Origin: Monodelphis domestica | Taxonomy: Eukaryota; Chordata; Mammalia; Didelphimorphia; Didelphidae | NCBI RefSeq assembly: GCF_027887165.1 | Contig: NC_077232.1 | Location: 17,483,755-17,547,754, forward strand | Length of the DNA: 64,000 nt | Direction of reading: 5' to 3' | Shown here: positions 54,540-64,000 of the stretch, one piece after another | How positions within the stretch are numbered: the first letter of the stretch is position 1 | Layout of the letters: each line of letters opens with the position of its first letter | Translations under genes and position numbers: made by a program | Notes under the pieces: model-generated | Databases searched by the model: none | What the model saw: the letters and a program-made list of their open reading frames with translations, nothing else | What the model was told of the DNA's origin: nothing

Positions 54540-57500
54540 CTGGGGAAGGGAAACAGGGACGGACATTCAGGCCAAGACGTGGGGGTCTGCATGGTTCCTC
54601 CCCGGTATAAAGAGTCATTACATTCAGCTCTGGTCCCTCTCTCTCCTGATCACAAAACCCTCCAGGGCTCCCCTTGCCTCCCTCCCCTTCTCTTTAATCC
54701 CACCCGGAACACCTCCTGTGCAGACCCACAGTCACAAATGAATCTCAGGGAAGAGAAGTCAACAAACACAACGAATGCCTGCTGTGTGCCAGGGACTACT
54801 GTAAGCTTTAATAATGTCATCTCATTCAATCCTCAACCTGGAGAAGTAGGTACCATCATTATCCCCAATTTACAGATGAGAAAACTGATGCAGAAGAAGG
54901 TTAAGTGATTTGTCCAGGGTCAGACAGCTGGAAGGGTTTGTGGATGGAGCTGAACTCCCATCTTCCTGATTCCAGGCCCACTAGCTGCCTCTGAACACAT
55001 ACCACATAACATCAGAGTGAGCTTGGCTTTAGAACAAGGAATGCCAGAACAGAGAGAAGGGGCCTTGGAATATAGACTTTGTAAGCTGAAAAGGACATCA
55101 GAGATCTTTCCATTGATCTAGCCCATCCATTTAACAGATGAGGAAAATGAGACTTGGGGAGGGAAAATTACTGAAAATTACTAGCTGGGCCACCTTGCCA
55201 TCTGTCCTGACACTAACATGGACCTCCTTTAACTCCCTTTCCCTGACTTTCCACAATAATGAAATCATCAGGCCACGATGTCTTGATAAAGTCACTTGTG
55301 GTAACTAAGGAGGCCAAGAGTGGCCCTTGACAAGATGTGATGGCCCACTCAGTCCCCTTTGCATGACCTCTCTCATTAACATCTCTTCCCTATGGAATTG
55401 ACATGATTACTACTTAAGAGCAAAATACCTGTTCCCTAATTCCCCAAAACATCACCAAAAGATCAGACCCTCAAACCCAACTTTTACTTAGGTACCTAAT
55501 TCCCAGTAAAACCACAGCTACAAGCCAAGACCACAACTTTCCCATTCACAGAAACTTATTCTCATGAAGCCAGCACACAAATCTATCATAAAGGCCCATA
55601 CAAAATGTGCAGGTAAACCAAGCTTCATCATGCCTCAGTGACTTGATTCTTCCCCTTGAGAAACTCCCTAATAAACCCTGAAAAATGATCAGTCTAATAT
55701 TAAATATGAATTGTGTTCCCAGTACCCCTTAACCTCAATGATATGATTGTTGAATTGTCTTTAAGAGCTTCTTATTGATTATTTATTTTTATTAAAAGTA
55801 ATAAGTAAATTTCCTTGACTGTTTATAAGCTCAAAATTCCTCACAGGGTGATGAGAAAATTAAGCCACCTGTGATGAAATCATCTATCTTGTGTGAAACA
55901 AGAATATAGAATGTTAATTAAGTGATTTGTAAAAAGTTGATGTATCATTTTTCCAATTATTTCTATTTAGACATGTGTGTTAGGTAATGTATCTGTATGC
56001 CCAAAAAATGGGTATAAAAATAAACATCAGGCTTGGGGATGGCAGAGCAGCTATCAGGTCCAAAGCATGCCCATGGCTGTAAAATATACAGCTGTCTTCC
56101 ATTTGTTATTTTCTTGACTGATCTTTTGCCACTTGTCGGGAAACCCTGGAATCATGAGTGAGACTAGACCTTGCCTGTGGCAGGTATGCCAACTGACTGT
56201 TCTTATACCATGTGGTATCCCTTTCCTAGCCCAAAATTCCCTACCACACTCCTCTACATAGCACAGAAGGATATCTCCTTGAGGGTCTGAATTAATTCTT
56301 TGTATCTTGAGCCTGGCACATAATAAGAGTTTAATAAATGCTTTCCATTCATTCATTCATTCGTTCATTCACTCATTCATTCATCCATCCATTCATTCAT
56401 TCATTCATTCATTTATTCATTCATTCATTCATTCACTTTCCTTCTTCAGAAGTATCTCCAGGCTCAATCATGTGTGATTCAAGAAGAGTACTAAGTCCAA
56501 GCTACCCATAAGGGACACACTCATGCTCTCCACAGCCAGCAAAGGAACTGTCAATCAAAGCATGCCATCTTCCTTTCCTTCTTGAATTTTTTATGGTATG
56601 TGTGATACATGGAAATATGTAGTGCATGAAAGCACTGGAATAACCTACATCAGATCATTTGCCACTGCAGGGAGTTGTGGAGGGAGAAAAATCTGAATTC
56701 TGAAATGTCAGAAAACAGTCATCAAAAATTATTTCTACCCACAACTGAACAAATTAATTTAAAAAAAGAATGAGCTTACAAACCCTAAAGAAGACTACAA
56801 AGGACAGGATGATGAGGGAGCCGGTGGGGTGGGATCTAGACGCCGGAGTCTCCCACATCACCGTGGCCCCCATACAGATGGACAGTTCCAGATTGAAGAG
56901 TTAGAAAGACCTGAACTGAAGTCTCAAGTCTGTGGCCATCTATTGGCATTAAGATCTCAGTGAAGACCCTTCATTTCACAAGCCTCAGTCTCCTCCTTTG
57001 CAAAAAATATGGAAGAAGCTGCCTCCGTCTAGAAAACAAGGATAAGGAAACACACTCCCTACCTTCCAGGGCTGTTGTGAAAATTAAATGAGATAATAGG
57101 TATGAAAGCTCTTTTTGAAAGTTTCTATAAGTGCAGGCTGCTATTGTCATTATTATTATTATTATTGAAGATCCGACATGATCAGAGACCTTAATAGGCT
57201 TATAATGGAAGGGTGTCCTGAAGAGTGCAGTCATGCTCACGTGGACAGCTACGCCTCCACACAATTAACTTAGCCACAACCTAACCAGACCCACCGCTTT
57301 TCATTTATTTAATAACAGCTCCCCTGGGTAATGTGCTATGGTTTCCAAATCATTCCCACATTAATTACTGTATTTAATCCTCACACAACCCAGTGAGATA
57401 ATACGACAGGTGTTATTATCCCCATTTGACATGAGAAACTGAGGCCATTTACGAAGGCAAAAGGACTTGTCTTGGGCTGGGGGAAGGGACTCAGCAAGTG

Positions 57501-58168
57501 AGATGAAGCTTGGGACTGACTGCTGGTTAGGCTGCCCTTCTGAACATCAGCACATTCTCCTTCTCTCTTTAGAGGGAGGGTTCTTCATCTTTTTTCATGA
57601 CCCAGACTCCTTTGACTGTCTGGGGAAGCCTAGGAATCCCTTCTCAGAATTATGTTTTTAAAATAGATAGAGTTTCAAAGGAAATCTATTATTGAAATAC
57701 AGTTATCAAAAGAGGAAAGAAAGGAAGGGAGGAAGGGAGGAAGAGAGAGAAGAACAAAGGAAAGAATAGGAGGGAGTAAGGAAGAAAGAGAAAGAAAGAT
57801 TGGGTTTACAGAGTCACAGATCCCAGGTTAAGAATGCCTGTTTAAGACTAACTATAATACAATGGATAAGAAAGCATATTTCAGCCAAAGAAAAGGGATG
57901 AAACATGCCCTCGTAGAGCAAGACACTGCCTAGGAAGCCCCAGAGGAGAGTAGGGGTCCAACTCCTATCAAACTCCAGACTGACGATGGAGAAACACACT
58001 CTCTGGCCAAAGGACTGCTCTGGCTACTGTTTTTAGGTCAGCATCACTTCTTGCCCAAATGGGAATAGGCCAGGGATGACCCCAGGCCTCTGTTCCCTTC
58101 TGGTAAGAAACAAAGCTCAGGATTCCAAGTTAGAAACAAAGTCTTTGACCCTAAGATAAAGCTCTCAC
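54540..58168 (-). other. DTX4: DTX4 last intron: LTR-like block and old repeats
   Basis: About 54,760-54,990: a MIR/L2-type repeat with 'TTATCCCCAATTTACAGATG'. About 55,200-56,155: LTR-like, with AAAAATGGGTATAAAAATAA (TATA box near 56,012) followed by a downstream region ending in TGTCGGGAAACCCTGGAATC, the typical end of an ERVL/MaLR-like U5; borders uncertain. About 56,347-56,440: (ATTC)n microsatellite extending an L2/MIR tail. About 56,590-56,770: L1 3' fragment. About 56,880-57,165: MIR-like. About 57,711-57,800: GGAA-rich microsatellite inside an old element. No exon is seen. Confidence 0.55.
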
Positions 58169-58258
58169 CTTCCTCCCTTTCTCACTATCTGGGAGGTAAC
58201 AATGTCGAGGGAAACCCCGGGCGGTGAAACTCTTCCCAGGATTCGGGTGTTCTGGTCC
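58169..58258 (-). CDS. DTX4: DTX4 exon (DTC domain, 30 codons)
   Basis: A short 90 bp exon too small to stand out as an open frame. It is bounded by acceptor TTCCATCAG and donor AAG|GTGAGAGC, phase 0 on both sides. It encodes [20 protein letters not shown] then [10 protein letters not shown]. The FPRHCYLP block is a conserved part of the DTC fold. It joins ...PPGIQ of the upstream exon to VLKLLL... downstream. Confidence 0.95.
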
Positions 58259-58306
58259 CTGATGGAATAAAAGAAATACAAAAAGAGTTTTTCAAACCAT
58301 TATATT

Positions 58307-58514
58307 TCATTTTATTTTTGAAACTCTTATCTCTCATCTTAGAATCAATTCTGTGTATTGGTTCCAAGGCAGAAGAATAGAAAGGGCTAGTCAATGGGGG
58401 TGAAGTGACTTGTCCAGGGTCACACAGCTGGGAAGTGTCTGAGGCCAGATTTGAACCCAGGACCTCCCATCTCTAGGGCTGGTTCTCAATCCACTGAGCT
58501 ACCCAGCTGCCCCT
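58307..58514 (-). repeat. Marsupial CORE-SINE in DTX4 intron
   Basis: A full reverse copy: ACTCTTATCTCTCATCTTAG to GCTACCCAGCTGCCCC, only ~50 bp upstream of the 90 bp exon. Confidence 0.9.
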
Positions 58515-58576
58515 GTTAAGTATATCTTATCAAATCCCAGGTCTGATGCTTATTAGTTGTTTAAAACCGGGCAAGG

Positions 58577-59236
58577 AAAAGAGATTATAAGGAAAAGGAC
58601 TTGTACAAGAATATTCATAGTTGCACTCTGTGGTGGCAAAAATTGGAAGATGAGGGGATGCCCTTCAATTGGGGAATGGCTGAACAAATTGTGGTATCTG
58701 TTGGTGTTGGAATACTATTGTGATGAAAGGAATAATGAACTGGAGGAATTCCATGTGAACTGGAAAAACTTCCAAGTAGTGATGTAGAGTGAAAGGAGCA
58801 GAACCAGGAGAACAGTGTACACAGGGACGGATACACTGTGGCACAATCGAATGTAATAGACTTGCTACTAGCAGCAATGCAATGATCCAGGACAATTCTG
58901 AGGGACTTATGAGAAAGAATGTTATCCACATCCAGAGAAAGAACTGTGGGAGCGGAAACACAGAAGAAAATCATATGATTGACCACATAGTACAATAGGG
59001 ATATGATTCAGGTTTTGATGTTAAAGGATCTCTCTACTGCAAATATGAATAACATGGAAATAGGTTTGAACAATGAAACATGTATAACCCAGTGGAAATG
59101 CTTGCCAGCTTTGGATGGGGGGAGGAGAGAGTGAGGGGGAGGGTGGTAGTGGAGGGGATCATAAATCATGTAACCATGAAAAAATATTCTAAATAAAAAT
59201 TTTAAAAGAAAATAAATAAATGAAATGAAATAAAAT
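58577..59236 (+). mobile_element. 5'-truncated L1 3' end with TSD
   Basis: The L1 3' region (GATTATAAGGAAAAGGACTT ... CCTTCAATTGGGGAATGGCT ... CATCCAGAGAAAGAACTGTG ... CATGTAACCATGAAAAAATA) with an A-rich end. GGGCAAGGA is at 58568-58576 and 59237-59245. Inserted antisense to DTX4 in an intron. Confidence 0.9.
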
Positions 59237-59511
59237 TGGGCAAGGAGAGAGTTCCCTTCTTCAAACCTTGGTTTCTCCTGTGAAATGATATTAATAGGTT
59301 TGGGACTCGATACCTTCCAGGGCTATTGTGAAGAAAATCCTCTTCACGGATGAAAAGGAAACACTATAGAAATGGGTTTCGCTTGCTAGTATATTATTGG
59401 AGAAAGGCTTCCCACTAGCACCCGATCGTTTTTCAAAACAAACCACCACCAACAAGACTTAGACGCCTCCCAAAGCTCCCCCTTGGGGGTCATGGTTCCA
59501 GCTATGCTCAC

Positions 59512-59673
59512 CTGAATCCCCGGGGGGATATTGTAGATTATCCGGATGGTTTTACAGTCTGGGTGCCCAGGCAGGGAATGGGGGATGAGGTGATACTCCA
59601 TCTTCCCAGGGGGCTGGGTCCCTGTCTTGACACCATAAATGGTTTTGCAGGTTGGACACTGCAAACTTCCATC
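59512..59673 (-). CDS. DTX4: DTX4 exon (RING end and start of DTC)
   Basis: 54 codons between acceptor CTTTTACAG and donor CAG|GTGAGC, phase 0 at both ends. It begins [20 protein letters not shown], where CPTC provides the last zinc ligand pair of the RING. It continues [20 protein letters not shown] and [14 protein letters not shown], the beginning of the DTC domain. It joins ...MYNNGNK of the upstream exon exactly as in human DTX4. Confidence 0.96.
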
Positions 59674-61114
59674 CTGTAAAAGAGGCAAAGAACAGAAACT
59701 GCTGAAAAAAGGAGGAAGAGGAAGACCTGGAGGCAGTTTAAGCTCAGAACAGACCTCTTAGCTCTCCCCTACTCCCATTCTTCCTGAAGCCAGCCCAAGA
59801 GGATGTAGTGGAAAGAACCCTGCAAAGTGGTCAGGATAGAGCTGGGTTCTAGTGCTCACCAGCCATGGGGTCATTTGTCCTTCTGAGGCCTCATTGACTT
59901 CAATTGCAAAATAACAGCAATGGATTCCATTACCTTGAAGGCTCCTCTGAGTGCCGATGCTCCCTTACACCTTTAACATCGTATGTGCTGAAGCCGCTTC
60001 CAGGCCCAACAATCTATGCTCTAAGGCCCCTTCCTCTGGTTCTGACATTCTATACTCTAAGGCCTCTTGTGGCTCAGTTATTCCTGGAGTCTGTAAAAGA
60101 GCCTCAAGTGCAAGTCTCCAGCCCAGCCTTTAGGATGTGCCCAAGGAGCAATGACTTCTCTCTGAACCTGCGTCCTCACCTATGATAAACTACCAACGTC
60201 CTGGGACTGCCTGAAGGAAGGCCCTCCCTCCGGCGTAGTGCCCGGCCCTGTGAACTCTGCCCAGGCTGGTTTTGGTCCTGATGAGCCTCACCCGGTGCCA
60301 GCTGTTGTGAGCTGTGCGAGTGGCATTGTGGGAAGACAATTCAAGGAAATAAGAGGAACACGGGCAGGTGTAACAGAGTTCAAAAGCCCAAAGAGAAAGC
60401 GGCTCATGCCAGCATGGGCTGGCTCAACCGTTCTGCCCATCCTAGGCTAGGCTGGTGTTGCTTAGGGCCATGCGAGCTCCTGGACTTGTGGCCACGGAAG
60501 CGGCCCAAGGCCCACCTCTCCTCTGAAGCCCCTAGAGATGACTTCGGCCCACGCTGATTCTTCTTTTTCAGACATCAGACGATCACTAAATCTCCAGGTC
60601 ACGAGGGACCTCAGCTGCCATCGAGTCAAGCCTGCACGCACCCCAAAACTTCCCTACAAAAAGCCCAAGCAAGTCACCAGCCTTTGACGGACTCCTTCTG
60701 CAGAGGGCACATTCACTCACTCTTCAGGGCTCCCCTTTGGGATTGCTCATGGTTGGGAGGTTTTTCCTGACACCAAACCTTAATTTGCTTCTTTTCACTT
60801 CCAGCCACGGCTCCTGGTTCTGCCTCTGCAGCCACGTAGAGAGTAAATCCATCAAGGAAGCCATCCTCTCTCTGCCTCGGAGTCTGCTTTCCTCCAGGTT
60901 AAATACCCTTCAGCGGATCTCGTAGGACACGGCCTTGCGGCCCGTCCCCATCCTGGCTATCCTCCTCTGGACGCCCCCCAGCTTTTCGGCGCCCCTTTTA
61001 CCAGGCGGTATTCAGAAATGAACAACGTGGCCTAGGTGAACCCACTTCCCCTTCTTCCTAGGAGGGACCAGACCAGGCTGGGGCCCCCCCGGCCAAGCTA
61101 ATCCCGACACCTAC
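59674..61114 (-). other. DTX4: DTX4 intron; old LINE remnant
   Basis: About 59,770-59,940: MIR-like. About 59,960-60,090: SINE-tail units (TATGCTCTAAGGCCCCTTCC, ATTCTATACTCTAAGGCCTC). About 60,590-60,990: antisense LINE remnant of the type seen at 15.5-16.05 kb. GC-rich from about 60,200. No exon is seen. Confidence 0.5.
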
Positions 61115-61267
61115 CTTGTTGCCATTGTTATACATGGCGACCAGGCAATGAAGGTGGTAGATGTGGCCGCACTTGGACAGCTTCCCCACCAGGTCTGGCT
61201 TGACCGTGGGCTGGGGGCCCTTGTAGCCCGAGGGCGCTGCAAGGCGTTCCATGCAGATGGTACAGTC
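61115..61267 (-). CDS. DTX4: DTX4 exon (RING finger)
   Basis: 51 codons between acceptor CACCCCCAG and donor AAG|GTAGGTG, phase 0. It encodes DCTICMERLAAPSGYKGPQP, TVKPDLVGKLSKCGHIYHLH, CLVAMYNNGNK. The RING zinc ligands CTIC, then C..H..H..C in KCGHIYHLHC, are all present, so E2-dependent ubiquitin transfer should be retained. Deltex proteins regulate Notch, and human DTX4 also promotes TBK1 ubiquitination in antiviral signalling. Cytosolic. A chance ~197-codon minus-strand frame reads through from the intron into this exon and is not the gene model. Confidence 0.96.
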
Positions 61268-62115
61268 CTGGGGGTGAATGAAAGGGGGGCGTCCTCAGAT
61301 CGCGGGCCTCAGGGGCACGAGCGCCCCCACAGACATGCCACCTGCGAGGCACCCTCGGACTCAGCATACTATGGGAAACCCAGCTTCTACCACAGCTTCC
61401 GTGAAGGCCCCGAGACGGTGACGGAATTCCTCTGGTACAAAGGAACCAGAGATCAGAGAAGTCAGAGGATGGGCTTGAAGGAAGCCCAGAGCTCTGGAAG
61501 GAGAGGGGGCCTAAGAGAGAGTGGTGGGACGGCCTCGGAACACAGAATCCCAGAACCACAGTCCGAGGCCAGGGAGGACTCGGGAACCTCGCAGAGCATC
61601 CACTCTGCCCCTTCTCCCAGACAAGGAAACGGAAACCGGCCCGAGCGGAGGCCGCCGACTCCTCAGGACAAGGCACGGACTCCCAGAAAGGCTTGTGACG
61701 TTTCCGAGTGGAAAGGCCCAACCCCGATTTCTAGACGGGGAATCTGAAGGCCAAGGAGGTGAGGGGACTGTCCCCCCTTCACCCCCAGCTGCAGGAAGGA
61801 CAGACTGAAAGGAGCAGAGCTCAGACTGGATCCGGATTGCGGAAGAGCCTTCAGTGACAGACTAGGGTCGTCTGGCTTTGTCTGTGTGTGCATGTGTGTG
61901 TATGTACATGTTTGCTGTGTACATATTCCTGTAACATACATGTATTTATTTTGAAAACTGTTTCAACATGATGGGTTTTCCTTGTCATCCTACCGACTGT
62001 ATTTTTTGTTCCTAAAACACTTTTTCTGAGAAAAGGTTCCTAGACATCATTAGCTCATCAAAGGGGGTCCTGATGTGAAAAAGATGGGGAAGTCCCGGCC
62101 TGGGGAGGATCTCAC

Positions 62116-62177
62116 CTCGTCCGGGGGGTGGCGCACCTTCTGCAGGTACTTCTTCAGCACTTCTTCTGGCGTCTTCC
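62116..62177 (-). CDS. DTX4: DTX4 exon (62 bp, before the RING)
   Basis: A small exon with acceptor CTCCGCAG and donor GAG|GTGAGATC. It enters in phase 1 (completing Gly from G|GG) and leaves in phase 0. It encodes (G)KTPEEVLKKYLQKVRHPPDE, a conserved basic segment leading directly into DCTIC of the RING. Confidence 0.95.
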
Positions 62178-62928
62178 CTGCGGAGACAGCGAGGTGAGGG
62201 GGACCCCCGGAGAGGCAGGACAATGTGCCCGCGCTGATGAAGGGCCCTCGGGGAGCTCTCAGGGGAGAAACGGGCCCGGGCTTCCCCAGCACCGGCAGGA
62301 AGGGGAACTCAGAGACCAAGAGGACAAATCCAGCCTCCCTCTCCCAGGCCAGGATGCTCAGGGAGCCGAGGAGGAAAAGCGAGGGGCGATGGAGAGCCAG
62401 AGAGAAGGCTGGGCTGACTGGAAGGCCAGGGAAAGGGCAGTGATGGAGGGGCTGGGAAGGAGCAAGGCAGTGATGCCCGGCGCTTTCGGGGGCTCCCGGC
62501 CGGCAAGGAAAGGCTGGCCATAGTTCCCAAGCACAGGAGAGGCCTGACAGTGCTAGGAGGGGAACCTAGACTATGTGACACCAGAGCTGGGAGGGAACCT
62601 AGAACTGTCAGCCTGGGAGGGAATCTAGAACAAGAACTGTCAGAGCGGGTAGGGCTCTTCCAACAAAAATGCCAGACCCAGGAGGGCCCGAGTCAGGAAG
62701 GACCGTACAGCAGAAAAGGCCAGGTTGGAACAGATCTCTGGAATAAAAGATGCCGGTGGCAGGGGAGAACCGGGCCATCCGGCCTCATGCCACATTTTTC
62801 CAATGAGGAACCTGAGCCCCAGAGAGGCAGCCAGTTGCCCAAGGGGCACACAACGTGCGCACGGCAGACGGCCCTCGAACCCAGCTCTCCTGACCCCCCA
62901 GGTCCAAGGGAAGCTGAGAAGGGAATAC

Positions 62929-63090
62929 CTTTCTTGGCTTGTTTTTTGGTGGTCTTGCGGCTTGTGTTGGAGACCCCTGGGATAGACTTGATTTCGCTCT
63001 TGCTGACTGGAGGAGGATGCAGGACCAGTTTAGGTGGCCGGGTGAGGCACACGGGCAGTCCTGCGGCACTCATGAGGATCCCTGTGATTC
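62929..63090 (-). CDS. DTX4: DTX4 exon (linker upstream of RING); leftmost part of gene in window
   Basis: 162 bp with acceptor CCCCTTTTAG and donor AAG AAA G|GTATTC, phase 1 at both ends. It encodes (x)ITGILMSAAGLPVCLTRPP, KLVLHPPPVSKSEIKSIPGV and SNTSRKTTKKQAKK, the proline-rich to basic linker that precedes the RING. The six exons give about 286 residues. Human DTX4 has about 619, so the N-terminal half with the WWE (Notch-binding) domains lies to the right of the window. An open 316-codon frame on the plus strand across this exon is an antisense shadow. Confidence 0.94.
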
Positions 63091-63934
63091 CTAAAAGGGG
63101 AGCAGGGAAAGGAAAATGGATGAATTATGTCCCATCCTCTTTCCCCGGGCCTCCTAAGATTCAGGGATGCTCCCTGACCCCAACCTTGACTCCCCTCCTT
63201 CTGGATTCTCTCAAGCATCATCCGGCCCATCCCTGCCTCCTCAAACCCCCCTTTGTTGCCAAAGGACATTCAAATCCCTTCTCCCCGACAAAGAAACCTT
63301 CCCCTTTCTTTCCCGGCCCTAAGTCCCACCTGCCACGCTCAAACAGAGCCAGAGCAAGCCGTGTCTGCTTCCTAGGCCGAGGGGGACAATCGTATCTCTC
63401 CCAGGGCATTGTTCGGGGAGCCTTTAAGCCCTCCAACACATGGGCCTTGAATGATCACAAAACAAATGGCCACAGACCGTGGAGAGGCCCCGTTTTCTAG
63501 CATTTAGAAAATGTGCATTTATAAAGTCATAGCAAAGGGGATTATACGGCCCAAGGAGGCCAAAGTCAGAAAGGTCCCATTGATGCCCCAATCATCTGTG
63601 TGACACCTTTTGTGGGCGCAAATAACCGGAAACACGGTGAGCGCCCATCCATCGGGGAAGCCGAGCACGCAGCGGTACATTATCGGGAAGAAACGTGACG
63701 GGGCCACGAGAAATAATCAACAAGAGCGAGGCAGGGACACGCAGAATATGGGGAAGAGGGACACAGAGCGCAGGAAGAGAACGGCATAGCAAGGACACGT
63801 GTAAACCGGAAGGAACAAAACAGGAACCAAAGGAAAATGGAGGCGGTATCCTCGTAGTGGCCAGATTTGGTCCTGGAGAAGAAATGAGGAGATGCTTCCT
63901 TCTCCTTCCCTGGAAGGTCTCGTACCCCGGGCAA
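63091..63934 (-). other. DTX4: DTX4 intron, continues beyond window
   Basis: No further exon could be found. About 63,490-63,900 resembles a degraded L1 3' region (ATTATACGGCCCAAGGAGGC; GGTGAGCGCCCATCCATCGG; CCGAGCACGCAGCGGTACAT is poorly matched). Confidence 0.4.
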
Positions 63935-64000
63935 CAATGAGAAGCCTCAGTGGATGGAAAACCAGGCCCAGAGGGGGGAGGTCCTGGGTTCCAATCTGGT
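63935..64000 (+). repeat. Marsupial CORE-SINE cut by window end
   Basis: Head-side sequence GCCTCAGTGGATGGAAAACC, AGGCCCAGAGG, then GGAGGTCCTGGGTTCCAATC. The tail lies outside the window. Confidence 0.8.

Noticed and set aside
61128-61747. Overlapping ~197-199-codon frames on both strands
   Set aside because: The minus one is intron read-through into the DTX4 RING exon in a different frame; the plus one is its antisense. Correct exon borders and frame come from splice sites and family match.
62550-63500. 316-codon plus-strand open frame
   Set aside because: Antisense to a firmly identified DTX4 exon and introns, in GC-rich DNA where stops are rare; no recognisable domain.
1-64000. CRISPR array, phage or bacterial operon
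   Set aside because: No regularly spaced direct repeats with unique spacers; gene structure, introns and SINEs are mammalian.

Overview
This is mammalian nuclear DNA, almost certainly from a marsupial. Three things support that. (1) At least 22 copies, on both strands, of a ~200 bp tRNA-headed CORE-SINE that begins near GGGGCAGCTGGGTGGCTCAG and ends in a GGTAAGGGTTTAAA-type tail; many have clear target-site duplications (TSDs). (2) A second SINE class with a BovB/RTE-like 3' tail, plus many MIR/THER, L2, CR1/L3 and L1 fragments of the kind abundant in marsupials. (3) Proteins that are clear but divergent relatives of human genes in the order found at human 11q12: OR5AN1/OR5A cluster, MPEG1, DTX4.

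Layout. 1-7.9 kb is intergenic and repeat-rich, with a 361 bp GA-rich tract. 7,994-8,924 is an OR5AN1-like olfactory receptor broken by a frameshift. 9.64-10.31 kb holds a large imperfect inverted repeat (two ~209 bp arms) with a tRNA-Thr-like sequence in its loop. 10.3-21.8 kb is SINE/LINE-dense intergenic DNA. 21,848-22,807 is an intact OR5A-type olfactory receptor, followed 60 bp later by a decayed ~3.1 kb L1 fragment. 26-46 kb has no gene I can support. It contains an LTR-like element, a 37 bp U2 snRNA fragment with TSDs, an L1 3' end carrying a 565 bp insertion I do not recognise, a SINE with an internal 100 bp triplication, and a ~40 bp minisatellite-like SINE tail. 46,491-48,671 is the single-exon gene MPEG1 (perforin-2). 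50.72-63.09 kb on the minus strand is the 3' part of DTX4: six coding exons and a ~3.6 kb 3' UTR. The 5' part of DTX4 lies beyond the right edge.

The functional themes are odorant reception (two class II OR genes, one dead), phagocyte killing (MPEG1) and ubiquitin signalling (DTX4). MPEG1 and DTX4 converge tail to tail, about 1.4 kb apart between poly(A) signals. I found no bacterial-style operon, CRISPR array or obviously new system. The unusual material is structural: the inverted repeat, the 565 bp insertion, the minimal retrocopies and the tandem expansions inside SINEs. Repeat family names are by eye and should be read as 'this type of element'. Boundaries without a stated TSD are approximate.
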